A stretch of DNA of 40,349 bases from Deltaproteobacteria bacterium (GTDB lineage Bacteria > Desulfobacterota > DSM-4660 > Desulfatiglandales > Desulfatiglandaceae), in contig JAFDGR010000006.1 in assembly GCA_019309145.1 (NCBI GenBank), positions 1 to 40,349 on the forward strand. Reading direction: 5' to 3'. Shown piece by piece: positions 25,993-33,813 of this stretch (the stretch's first letter is position 1; each line of letters starts with the position of its first letter). The notes under the pieces were generated by a model, which made no database searches, was not told the DNA's origin, and saw only the letters and a program-made list of their open reading frames with translations. A program made the translations under genes and the position numbers.

Positions 25993-26894
25993 ACGAACTG
26001 CATCTCCTTGTGCTTCCTCCGATACAGATAGAGGCTCACCATGGTGAGCAGCATCAGTCCCATGCTTACGGCAGCACCAAAAGGCCAGTCACGGCTGGCA
26101 CCGAACTGCTGTTCGATCAGGTTCCCCACCAGCATGTACTTGGCACCTCCCAAAAGGTCAGGGACCACAAACATCCCCATGGCGGGGACAAAGGTCAAAA
26201 TAATTCCCACGGAAAGGCCGGGCATGGTCTGCGGCAGGATGGCCTGCATGAAAACCCTCGTCTTTGACGCATAGAGGTCCTGGGCCGCTTCCACCAGGGA
26301 CCAGTCCAGCCGCTCCACACTCGAGTAGAGCGGCAGGGCGACAAAGGGGAGGAAAATGGTCACCATGCCGATATAGACTGCAAAGGCATTGGGGTAGAGC
26401 GGCGTGTTGGGCGGGATGAACCCCAGGAGATTCGCGATCCTGGCAGGAGGAAATTCCGGCGCAAGAATCAAGAACCAGGCATAGGTTCGGATAACCATAT
26501 TGGTCCAGAAAGGAATAATCACCAGCATGAGCCAGAGATACCGGGACCTCTCCGGGCGGCTGCAGATAAAAAAACATAAAGGGTAGGACAAGATAACGGC
26601 GACAATGCTGGTCACAAAGGCCACCCAGACGGACCGCCACAGGATCATGATATAGTCGGCGGTCCACCCAAACACGCTGAACCCCAGGAGCCGTTTGTAA
26701 TTTTCAATGGTGAACGACCACTCAAGCTGTCCATAGGAACCGCGGGTGGCGAAACTGACCACGACCAGGACCAGTCCCGGGAGGACAAGAAACAGCAGGA
26801 TCCAGAGCATCCCCACTCCAAGGAATTGAATCCCTCGTTTTGTGAGACGCCGCTGGGTCGTCAGTTCGCCGTACCAGATAATGAGCTTATTCAT
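25989..26894 (-). CDS. potB: Polyamine ABC transporter, permease PotB-like
   Basis: A 301-residue membrane protein with about six or seven transmembrane segments. The EAA loop LVEAAQDLYASKTRVFMQAILPQTMPGLSVG and the preceding PFWTNMVIRTYAWFLIL are typical PotB/PotH sequences. GAKYMLVGNLIEQQFGASRDWPFGAA completes the match. The longer N-terminal tail (about 25 residues before the first membrane segment) is unremarkable. It overlaps potA by eight bases and potC by four, so the block is translationally coupled. Confidence 0.93.
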   Translation of the reverse strand: MNKLIIWYGELTTQRRLTKRGIQFLGVGMLWILLFLVLPGLVLVVVSFATRGSYGQLEWSFTIENYKRLLGFSVFGWTADYIMILWRSVWVAFVTSIVAVILSYPLCFFICSRPERSRYLWLMLVIIPFWTNMVIRTYAWFLILAPEFPPARIANLLGFIPPNTPLYPNAFAVYIGMVTIFLPFVALPLYSSVERLDWSLVEAAQDLYASKTRVFMQAILPQTMPGLSVGIILTFVPAMGMFVVPDLLGGAKYMLVGNLIEQQFGASRDWPFGAAVSMGLMLLTMVSLYLYRRKHKEMQFV

Positions 26895-27927
26895 CCAATA
26901 TCACCAAAGCCTCTGGAGGAAACTCAAGCCAAACTTCGTCTCCGACCTCATAGTGGCGGTGAGCCGCGGTCCGGACCCGCAGGGGTCCGGGATCAAGCCA
27001 GAGATCAAGATCCGTGCCCCGGTAAATTGCTTCCCTGATCTGCGCCCTGGTGCCATTGACGGTAGCCGGACTTTCCGTGATACGCATTCGCTCAGGCCGA
27101 ATGGCCACGGTCCCCTCCTCCCATTCTGGTGCACGTTTCAGGACAAAAAAACCGAGATCGGTCTCAAGCCCTCCATTTTTCTTCCTTCCCTGGAGCAAAT
27201 TCGCCGCCCCGAGAAACTCGGCAACAAACCGGTTTTTGGGTTGTTCGTATACATCTTTCGGGGAACCGAACTGTATGATCCTCCCCTGGTTCATCACGGC
27301 AATACGATCCGAAACCACCATAGCCTCTGATTGATCATGGGTAACCAGGATAAAGGTCTGGCCGAGTTTTCGCTGGAGTCTCCGCAGTTCCACCTGGACC
27401 TGGGCGCGCAGTTTCGCATCCAGCGCGGACATGGGTTCATCCAGCAGCAGGACCTTGGGTTCATTGACCAAGGCGCGGGCCAGGGCTACCCGCTGCTGCT
27501 GCCCGCCTGAGAGCTGGTGAGGATGCCGGTCGGCCATGTCCTGGAGGCCCAGCATTTCAAGGCGTTTGCTGACACGGCTTTTCACTTCATTTTTTGGGAA
27601 TTTTCGGGACCTGAGACCAAAGGCGACATTTTCAAAGATGGTGAGGTGAGGAAAAAGGGCATAACTCTGGAAGACCGTATTGACCTGCCGCTTGGTAGCA
27701 GGAAGAGACGTGATATCCTGTCCACCCAGGATAACTTCCCCTGAATCAGGCAGCTCCAGGCCCGCGATGATGCGCAGGAGGGTCGTCTTGCCGCACCCGG
27801 AAGGACCAAGAAGGGTAAAAAATTCCCCTTCATGCACGTCCAGTGAAACCTCTTTCAGGGCCTCAACCGGGCCAAAGCTCTTGTCTATGCCCTTGACCGA
27901 AAGCCCGGTATTTCTTGTCGTCTCCAT
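26887..27927 (-). CDS. potA: Polyamine ABC transporter, ATP-binding protein PotA-like
   Basis: A 346-residue ATPase with Walker A GPSGCGKTT (41-49), signature LSGGQQQRVALARAL (about 139-153), Walker B VLLLDEPMSALD (about 159-170) and a C-terminal TOBE domain (from about 270). The Q-loop VFQSYALFPHLTIFENVAFGL is typical of PotA. It drives polyamine uptake through PotBC. First gene of the importer block, 27 bases after the agmatinase gene. Confidence 0.93.
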   Translation of the reverse strand: METTRNTGLSVKGIDKSFGPVEALKEVSLDVHEGEFFTLLGPSGCGKTTLLRIIAGLELPDSGEVILGGQDITSLPATKRQVNTVFQSYALFPHLTIFENVAFGLRSRKFPKNEVKSRVSKRLEMLGLQDMADRHPHQLSGGQQQRVALARALVNEPKVLLLDEPMSALDAKLRAQVQVELRRLQRKLGQTFILVTHDQSEAMVVSDRIAVMNQGRIIQFGSPKDVYEQPKNRFVAEFLGAANLLQGRKKNGGLETDLGFFVLKRAPEWEEGTVAIRPERMRITESPATVNGTRAQIREAIYRGTDLDLWLDPGPLRVRTAAHRHYEVGDEVWLEFPPEALVILDE

Positions 27928-27954
27928 AGGCAGTTCCCGATCGTTTCAATTTGT

Positions 27955-28896
27955 TCACCTTTTATCAAGCGCGCTGCTCATGAGTTCCAGAACACAACGT
28001 GCGGCAAGATGTGCTGTCACATTTCCCCGGTCGTCGAGAAAGGGGTTCATCTCTACCACATCGAAACCGATAATCTCTCCCCGCTCCGCGATGATCTGCA
28101 GTACATCTGAAAAATGCTCGAAAAAGAGCCCGCCCGGCTCGGGAGTTCCGGTCCCGGGAGCAAGGGACGGATCAAAAAAATCGATATCAACGCTGATATA
28201 GTATTCCCCCTCTTCAAAAAAAACCGGATCAGGCCTTGTGAGCCATGTTCTCAGCTCCCGTGCGGTCAACGTCTTCACGCCCTTTTCTTCTATCCACGAA
28301 ATGTCCTGCCCCGAATTCGTCAAGCCCCTTACCCCGATAATAGTGATGGACTCTGCGAGTTCCTGCTCCATGATCAGCAGGACGGGACTCCCGTGGGTGA
28401 AGGAGCTGTAACTGATCCTGTCACAATCCACATGGGTGTCAAAATGGACATAGTGAATCTTTCTCCCCTTCAATGCGCGCACCACGGGGAAGGTGATGGA
28501 GTGATCCCCGCCCACAATGGCAGGTACTGCTCCGGCCTCCAGGATCGATGTTACCGTGCGTGTTATGATGGTCCAGTTTTTTTCCAGGCACAGGGGCTCG
28601 ATCTGGACGTCTCCTGCATCCACTACCTTTTTCCCCGCAAGAATCCACTTCCGTCTGTCCGCGTCATAGAACCGGCCTTCCACTCCCTCGTAACTGTAAA
28701 ACATGGAGGCATCACGGATCGCCCGGGGGCCGAACCTGGTCCCCGGGCGGTAGGTGGTCCCTTCATCATAGGGGATGCCGAGGAATACAGCGTCAACGTC
28801 CCGGCCTTCCTCCCATAGGGGATACCCGGCGAACGTCGCGATCCCCGTGAAGGGGAGGTTTTCTTCCGGAGGTGAAAAGGGTGATGGTGGAAACAT
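27955..28896 (-). CDS. speB: Agmatinase / ureohydrolase of the arginase family
   Basis: A 313-residue ureohydrolase with all Mn ligands in place: H132 in GGDHSITFP, D153, H155 and D157 in HFDTHVDCD, and D237 and D239 in SVDIDFFDPSLAPGTG. The opening GIPYDEGTTYRPGTRFGPRAIR is agmatinase-like. It would split agmatine into putrescine and urea. A guanidinobutyrase (giving GABA and urea) is the main alternative, but the putrescine aminotransferase upstream favours agmatine. I chose the ATG at 28896 because AAAGGA lies eight bases before it; the frame also runs to 28977 but that would overlap the ferredoxin gene. Confidence 0.88.
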   Translation of the reverse strand: MFPPSPFSPPEENLPFTGIATFAGYPLWEEGRDVDAVFLGIPYDEGTTYRPGTRFGPRAIRDASMFYSYEGVEGRFYDADRRKWILAGKKVVDAGDVQIEPLCLEKNWTIITRTVTSILEAGAVPAIVGGDHSITFPVVRALKGRKIHYVHFDTHVDCDRISYSSFTHGSPVLLIMEQELAESITIIGVRGLTNSGQDISWIEEKGVKTLTARELRTWLTRPDPVFFEEGEYYISVDIDFFDPSLAPGTGTPEPGGLFFEHFSDVLQIIAERGEIIGFDVVEMNPFLDDRGNVTAHLAARCVLELMSSALDKR

Positions 28897-28927
28897 TTTG
28901 TATATCCTTTCTTTGCTATCAAATAAA

Positions 28928-29479
28928 TCAAAAATCTCCCATATAGGCTGCGGTCTTTGGCACCCGAACCGCTTCATCCAAGACCTTTTCGGCCAGGGCC
29001 AATCGTTTTTCCCCGGGTGATCCTTTTTTGATGCGATGTTTCATCTGCCCAGCCCGCAAAGCCACCGCGACCCTGTCCGGCTCCTTGAAAACAAGGGCAC
29101 CGAAGTGACACTCAGCAACGCAAGCTGGACTGCCTCCGCACAGGTCACACTTGTATGCCTTGCCCGATGTGTACTGTTCGATCATGCCGTAGGGACAGGC
29201 GGTCACGCATTCCCCGCACCCGGTGCATCGGCCGGCGTCCACGACCACAATACCTCGTTCGTTCCGGAAGATTGCCTTTTCAGGGCAGGCCTTCAGGCAC
29301 TCGGCATTGGGGCACTGAAAACAGATGTTGGGCACAGAATACCCCTCAAGGGGAAAATTGCTTACTTTTATGCGGGCCTTCGACGGCATGAACATCCCTT
29401 CCTTGACCGCCGAACAGGCATACACGCACCGGTTGCAGCCGGTACAGAGATTGGGTATTGCGAGCAGGTATTTTTCCAT
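28928..29479 (-). CDS. Four-cluster ferredoxin-type protein, probable electron acceptor of the AORs
   Basis: A 183-residue protein with 16 cysteines in four groups: C12-15-18-22, C53-56-61-65, C85-88-91-95 and C111-114-120-124, enough for four 4Fe-4S clusters. The pattern is that of the HycB / DmsB-type polyferredoxins and of the AorA partner known in some AOR complexes. No signal peptide, so cytoplasmic. It starts 17 bases after the fusion gene and likely takes its electrons. The final 50 residues are helical and carry no cysteine. GTGGAGG lies before the ATG. Confidence 0.88.
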   Translation of the reverse strand: MEKYLLAIPNLCTGCNRCVYACSAVKEGMFMPSKARIKVSNFPLEGYSVPNICFQCPNAECLKACPEKAIFRNERGIVVVDAGRCTGCGECVTACPYGMIEQYTSGKAYKCDLCGGSPACVAECHFGALVFKEPDRVAVALRAGQMKHRIKKGSPGEKRLALAEKVLDEAVRVPKTAAYMGDF

Positions 29480-29496
29480 TTATTCCTCCACGATTT

Positions 29497-32400
29497 CTAC
29501 AAATTTTCCAGACCCAGTTCCTGAAGCTTTTCCTCCCTGGGCCTGCCTTCTTCGTCCCAGCCCCGGAGATGGTAGTAGAGTGCTTTCATCTCCTCCAGAT
29601 CTTCCTGGCTCAGGACCCTGCCCGCATGGGGCCCTCCTCTCAGGGCCTTTTCAGTCAATTTTCTTGAGAGGGTATCATCGACAGCGGTGAACCCGGCCCG
29701 CAGATTAAAAACCCGGATCAGGTTCCAAATGCGTTCGCCCGCCGTGAGCAGGTCCTTTTCAGAGACCTGGCGTCCCAGCCCGGCACCAAGCAGTTCCGCC
29801 ATGATCCCCCGGTCCACAGATCCCCAGAAATCACAGAGGCACAGAGACCACTTGGCAGCGTTGGTGTTCTGGCCGTCGATGACATCCCGGGCCATTGCCT
29901 TCAGTTTGAAGGGATCTTCTGCAAAGATAGTAAATGCCCGCAGATGACACGCGCCGCGCTCGCTGGTGGCATAGGCAAGACCCATCCCATAGCTCCCCCT
30001 CGGGTCATAGGCGGGCATTTCAAGCCCCTTGGAGTGGGCCGCCGCGTCACCCTGGCCCAGCTTCTCCGCCAGCCTTGCCGCGCCCAGTGCAAGGTCCTTT
30101 CCCCGTGGCGTGGACAAGCGGGCAATTTCCTCAATAATTTTCAGATATCCTTCCGATTGACCGAATCCAAGGTTATAGTCATGCACACCCGATTCGGTCA
30201 TCTCCATGGCCAGGGCAATGGTCGCGCCGGCAGACATGGTGTCAAGGCCCAGATCATCACACAGCCGGTTAAACCGCATGACCTGTTCCAGGTCGTTTAT
30301 TTCGCAATTGGAGCCGCCCATGCACAGGGTCTCATATTCCGGGCCCTCTACCTGGACACCGTTTACCGAGGTGAAGTTACCGCAACCCAGGGGACACGAT
30401 GCGCAGGAACGATCGCCGATCTTTACCGCGTTTATGGCTTCGGAATCAAGGCGGTTTCGGCGGGGATTCACGCCTGCTGAATAATTCCTGGTCGGATGGA
30501 TTCCCATCTCATTGGTGACATCCATGAGGACGGGGGTGCCTTCATTCTTGGCCCACATATTGGCGTCGGTCAGGAGGTTGGACTCCTTGTATCGCGTTAC
30601 CTTGCCCCAGAACATCCCCATGTCCGCCACCTGCACGCCGCCGGTTCCTCTGACCGCAATGGCCTTCAGGTTCTTGGAGCCAAAAAGCGCCCCGGCTCCG
30701 GCCCGCCCCATCTGTCGATAGGCTTCAGAACCCACGCAGGCATATGAAACCATGTTTTCGCCCGCAGGACCGATCGACAGAGTCTTTATCCCGTGCCCCA
30801 TCTCCGTGGTCAGCCACCTTTCCGTCTCAAAAATACCTTTCCCGTGAACAGGACCGGCATTTTCCAGGCTTACCCTGTCATCCTCGATGCGAAGGTACAC
30901 GGGATGATCGGCTTTCCCGGTGACCACAATACCGTCGTAGCCCGCAAATTTAAGCTCCGGTCCAAACGCCCCTCCCACGTTGGACTCAAACATGGTTCCC
31001 GTGTGGGGTGACTTGGATACCAGACATGTCCGTGAAGAGGTGGGGACAAGGGTCCCGCACAAGGGCCCGGTCATGATCACCAGCCCATTTTCCGGAGACA
31101 GCGGCTCAATCTTCGGATCAACCAGGTCAAAGAAATACCGTACCGCCAGGCCCCACCCCCCGATGTATTCATTGAGCCATTCTTTATTGGTTTGCCTGCT
31201 CTCGATCTTCCCGGTGGTCAGGTCCACAAACAACACCCGGCCGGCATAGAGATGCATTGACTCCTTTTGCCTCGGCAACTCGATCGTCTTGAAAACGTCT
31301 TCCAGCCTGTTCAGGACCTCGTCGAGGATTTCCCGGGGGATATTGAGGGCCGGCTCAAACCGGATAGTCTTGGCATTGGTCAGGGTTCCCGCGGTAATAA
31401 CCCCTCTGGAAAACAGGCCTGACGCGACCTTGTAGCCGATACCGTCGGTCGGGAATTCCATCCCGATGAGCAGTCCAAGGCCTCTTGCCTGAGCCAGCAC
31501 CCCGGGATAGCGCTCCTGCAACTCGCGCAGGTGTTTCAATACATACTCGCCCTTACTCTTTGCCTGGCCTGCCAGGTCCTCTTCCAGGAGCACGGTGATG
31601 GCCGCCAGGGCCGACGCGCAGGCGAGCGGATTTCCACCGGTCGTGGTGGTGTGAATGAAGGGATTGGGCTCCATGCATTCCCATACTTTCGCGGTGGACA
31701 GAAAGGCTGACATGGGGACCACTCCCCCGCCAAGGGCCTTCCCCAGGCACAAAATATCCGGGGCCACACCCCAGTGATCAAGCCCGAAGATTCTGCCGGT
31801 CCTGCCCATGCCCGTCTGGACCTCATCCGCGATCAGCAGCACCCCATAATGGTTGCAGAGTTCACGCAGGCGCGGCCAGTACTCGTCAGGAGGAACCACG
31901 GCCCCCGCCTCTCCCTGGACCGGTTCCGCCACCACGGCTGCTATGCCGTCCCCCACAGCCTTTGCCGCGGCGAGCGCGCTCTCCACCGCATCCGCATCAC
32001 CGAACGGCACATGCCTGACTCCTTCCAGGAGGGGCAGGAGCGGCTCACGAAATATCTTTTTCCCCATGAGGGAGAGGGAACCCAGGGTCTTGCCGTGAAA
32101 TCCCTTGAGCATGGCGATGAATCCCTTCTTTCCGGTGAAGAGCTTCGCGAGCTTCATGGCCCCTTCCACCGCCTCGGTCCCCGAGTTCGCAAAGAAGCCG
32201 TATTGGATCTTTCCCGGGGTGATCAGGGCCAGCACCTTTGCCAGTTGGGCACGGAGGGGGTCGAGCATCTCCTGGCTATACTGGGGTGAGCGGTCAAGCT
32301 GTGCCTTGACCGCCGCGATAATCTTCGGGTGCCGGATCCCATAGGAATAAAGGCCGAAACCGCCGAGGAGATCCAGGAACTCCCGGTCCAGAGCGTCCAC

Positions 32401-32661
32401 CAGGATGGATCCGTGTCCGGTCCACTCGGTCACGGCGAAACTCGTGGCCTCAGTCACGGACTTGCGGTAGTCCAGGAACCCTTTGTTGATATGGTCCCGG
32501 AAATTGCGGACCGTTTTCAGGGCAATCTCTTTTCGGAGCTCCAGCGGGGTTTCATGGGGCGGGGTGAGGATGGTATCCACCATGAAACGAGCCTCTTTCA
32601 GGGCCGCGTCAATATCCCTGCCTTTGTAATCGCTCCTCAGATCTTCATCAAAATCACGCAT
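29497..32661 (-). CDS. Putrescine aminotransferase fused to aldehyde ferredoxin oxidoreductase
   Basis: One uninterrupted frame of 1054 residues joins two complete enzymes. Residues 1 to about 465 are a class III aminotransferase close to E. coli putrescine aminotransferase (YgjG/PatA): GFLDYRKSVT, LLGGFG, MLDPLRAQLAKVLALITPGK, NSGTEAVEGAMKLAK (from about 159), D279 (ADEVQTGMGRTG), lysine K308 (LGKALGGGV), AGTLTNAKTIR. From about M469 a full AOR begins (MHLYAGRVLFVDLTTGK) with cluster cysteines C753, C756 and C760 (CASCPLGC) and C941 or C943, and the motif DDLGLDT. It would turn putrescine plus 2-oxoglutarate into 4-aminobutanal and oxidise that to GABA with ferredoxin. The ATG at 32661 follows GGAGA by seven bases; two upstream ATGs (32676, 32667) are less well placed. 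The linker is almost nil. Confidence 0.88.
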   Translation of the reverse strand: MRDFDEDLRSDYKGRDIDAALKEARFMVDTILTPPHETPLELRKEIALKTVRNFRDHINKGFLDYRKSVTEATSFAVTEWTGHGSILVDALDREFLDLLGGFGLYSYGIRHPKIIAAVKAQLDRSPQYSQEMLDPLRAQLAKVLALITPGKIQYGFFANSGTEAVEGAMKLAKLFTGKKGFIAMLKGFHGKTLGSLSLMGKKIFREPLLPLLEGVRHVPFGDADAVESALAAAKAVGDGIAAVVAEPVQGEAGAVVPPDEYWPRLRELCNHYGVLLIADEVQTGMGRTGRIFGLDHWGVAPDILCLGKALGGGVVPMSAFLSTAKVWECMEPNPFIHTTTTGGNPLACASALAAITVLLEEDLAGQAKSKGEYVLKHLRELQERYPGVLAQARGLGLLIGMEFPTDGIGYKVASGLFSRGVITAGTLTNAKTIRFEPALNIPREILDEVLNRLEDVFKTIELPRQKESMHLYAGRVLFVDLTTGKIESRQTNKEWLNEYIGGWGLAVRYFFDLVDPKIEPLSPENGLVIMTGPLCGTLVPTSSRTCLVSKSPHTGTMFESNVGGAFGPELKFAGYDGIVVTGKADHPVYLRIEDDRVSLENAGPVHGKGIFETERWLTTEMGHGIKTLSIGPAGENMVSYACVGSEAYRQMGRAGAGALFGSKNLKAIAVRGTGGVQVADMGMFWGKVTRYKESNLLTDANMWAKNEGTPVLMDVTNEMGIHPTRNYSAGVNPRRNRLDSEAINAVKIGDRSCASCPLGCGNFTSVNGVQVEGPEYETLCMGGSNCEINDLEQVMRFNRLCDDLGLDTMSAGATIALAMEMTESGVHDYNLGFGQSEGYLKIIEEIARLSTPRGKDLALGAARLAEKLGQGDAAAHSKGLEMPAYDPRGSYGMGLAYATSERGACHLRAFTIFAEDPFKLKAMARDVIDGQNTNAAKWSLCLCDFWGSVDRGIMAELLGAGLGRQVSEKDLLTAGERIWNLIRVFNLRAGFTAVDDTLSRKLTEKALRGGPHAGRVLSQEDLEEMKALYYHLRGWDEEGRPREEKLQELGLENL
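31258..31268 (-). promoter_or_regulatory. Internal Shine-Dalgarno at the fusion joint
   Basis: AAAAGGAG (31268-31261) sits three bases before the in-frame ATG (31257-31255) that begins the AOR half. It encodes the last residues of the linker (Q-K-E-S). This is what remains, or still works, of a separate AOR ribosome binding site, so a free AOR may be made alongside the fusion. Spacing is a little short. Confidence 0.5.
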
Positions 32662-32672
32662 AAACATTCTCC

Positions 32673-32762
32673 TCATGTCAGGTTTAGACGCTTGGCTTTG
32701 TATGAACCCTCCATCTCTGGTGGAGGATCCGGATAGGTTTCACCAATCCGGGGAAGCTTCAT
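32673..32762 (-). CDS. Small protein of 29 residues between tetR and the fusion gene
   Basis: ATG at 32762 is preceded by GGGAG at good spacing; the frame runs 29 codons to a TGA that overlaps an ATG of the next frame (ATGA) and lies just before the Shine-Dalgarno of the fusion gene. The peptide begins MKLPRIGETYP, has a PDPPPEMEG stretch and ends in a basic KAKRLNLT. No membrane segment or cysteine. It may be a leader peptide for translational coupling or a small partner protein. A hairpin with arms CCGGAT/ATCCGG (32729-32751) lies inside it. I do not recognise a family. Confidence 0.45.
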   Translation of the reverse strand: MKLPRIGETYPDPPPEMEGSYKAKRLNLT

Positions 32763-32789
32763 GATATCTCCCACGTTGCGGCAGGAGAT

Positions 32790-33392
32790 TCACTCGGACC
32801 TTCCCGTCAGCAGAGTGACAGCGAGCTGTTTCGCGGTCTCTGCAAACTCTTGGAAGGGCCGGTCTTCTGAAAGAAAATGGGCATGAAATTCCAGCCCCTC
32901 AATGAGGGTCACGATCATGTCGGCAGCACCGCGCACATCGTCCACCTTGACGATCCCTGTTGCTCTGAAACGTTCCAGTTCACCCACCAGGTGGTCTCTC
33001 AACCGCTTGATCATTTCTTCAAAACGTTTCCGGACCGCCCGGTTCCTGAAGCTGAGATAATAGAACCCGAAGTGCACCCCGGGATCCACGGTCCTGGACC
33101 ATTCAAGAGAAAAGAGGGTATCCATCAATGCCCGGAAACGCTCCCGGGGGTCTTCGATGTGGTCAAATTGCAGGTATTCAGGCGCCTCATACCGGTCGAT
33201 GAGTGCCTTGACCAGTTCAAGGGTCATATTTTCTTTTGTCTGGAAATAATGGATAATCAGGCTGGGGTGGATACGCATGCGTTTGGCGATCTTTCCAATG
33301 GATGCCCCTTCAAACCCTTCTTCAATCAACACCTGGTAGTAGTTTTCAAGGATTTCAGGTTTCCGTACTTCCGCCTTCTGGTTCTTGCGCAT
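32790..33392 (-). CDS. TetR-family transcriptional regulator of the polyamine operon
   Basis: A 200-residue regulator. Residues 11-58 form a TetR helix-turn-helix (ILENYYQVLIEEGFEGASIGKIAKRMRI HPSLIIHYFQTKENM is the classical pattern), and the C-terminal helices resemble the BetI-type ligand domain. GGGAGAG lies six bases before the start. It is the first gene on the minus strand ahead of the small ORF and the fusion gene, with no terminator between, so it probably heads the operon and senses a polyamine or an intermediate. An operator-like palindrome overlaps its own promoter, suggesting autoregulation. Ligand unknown. Confidence 0.88.
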   Translation of the reverse strand: MRKNQKAEVRKPEILENYYQVLIEEGFEGASIGKIAKRMRIHPSLIIHYFQTKENMTLELVKALIDRYEAPEYLQFDHIEDPRERFRALMDTLFSLEWSRTVDPGVHFGFYYLSFRNRAVRKRFEEMIKRLRDHLVGELERFRATGIVKVDDVRGAADMIVTLIEGLEFHAHFLSEDRPFQEFAETAKQLAVTLLTGRSE

Positions 33393-33419
33393 GTTTTCTC
33401 TCCCATGGACAGGCGAGAA

Positions 33420-33464
33420 TTAACTGAATGTTCAATTAATAGCGAGGTCCATGGTCCCTGTCAA
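33420..33464 (-). promoter_or_regulatory. Promoter and operator of tetR and probably of the whole operon
   Basis: On the minus strand TTGACA (33464-33459) and TATTAA (33441-33436) are 17 bases apart. A 20-base imperfect palindrome, TTAACTGAATGTTCAATTAA on the plus strand (33420-33439), with TGAA/TTCA half-sites and 8 of 10 positions paired, overlaps the end of the -10 box and the start site. This is the usual place for a TetR autorepressor. Confidence 0.6.
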
Positions 33465-33813
33465 GAAAAAAAGAAAGGCGACCCTCTCAAATGAAGATTT
33501 TTCGTTATGTCAATATTGATATATCTAACTAGCTGATTTTTTGCTGAAAAAATCCTTGACAACCCTCATCAATAGTGTTTTTCTAACATGCATCCGACCA
33601 AGAATAGTGGCACCTTTTTGCATCACATCCAGTAAAACATATGCATCCTTCGAGGGAATGGAATGCACAAGCCATAAACGGCGGCCTTCTTGTTGAAGAG
33701 CGGCCAAAAAATTCACAAAAAAACGAATTCTTATCATTCATCAATCTTTGCCAGGTTTTGCTGTTTCAGGGTATTTTCATTTATCCATCAACGCATTGCA
33801 GAAAGGAGGATCT
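33465..33813. other. Upstream region of the formate dehydrogenase operon
   Basis: A dyad GATTTTTT-GCTG-AAAAAATC (33535-33554) lies just before a TTGACA box (33556-33561) whose -10 partner is poor. Downstream, AATAGTG occurs twice (33571, 33603), each followed by TGCATC (33589, 33619), and TGCATC occurs a third time at 33642. A palindrome TCAATATTGA is at 33510-33519. These could bind a regulator of fdhA. I see no gene here; a 70-codon minus-strand frame looks like noise. Confidence 0.4.

Noticed and set aside
33608-33623. Sigma-54 promoter candidate (TGGCAC...TTGCA) upstream of fdhA
   Set aside because: The GG and GC pairs are separated by 9 rather than the required 10 bases, so sigma-54 RNA polymerase would not be expected to use it.
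33525-33737. 70-codon minus-strand ORF between tetR and fdhA
   Set aside because: No Shine-Dalgarno, composition unlike the neighbours, and it overlaps promoter-like repeats; probably chance.
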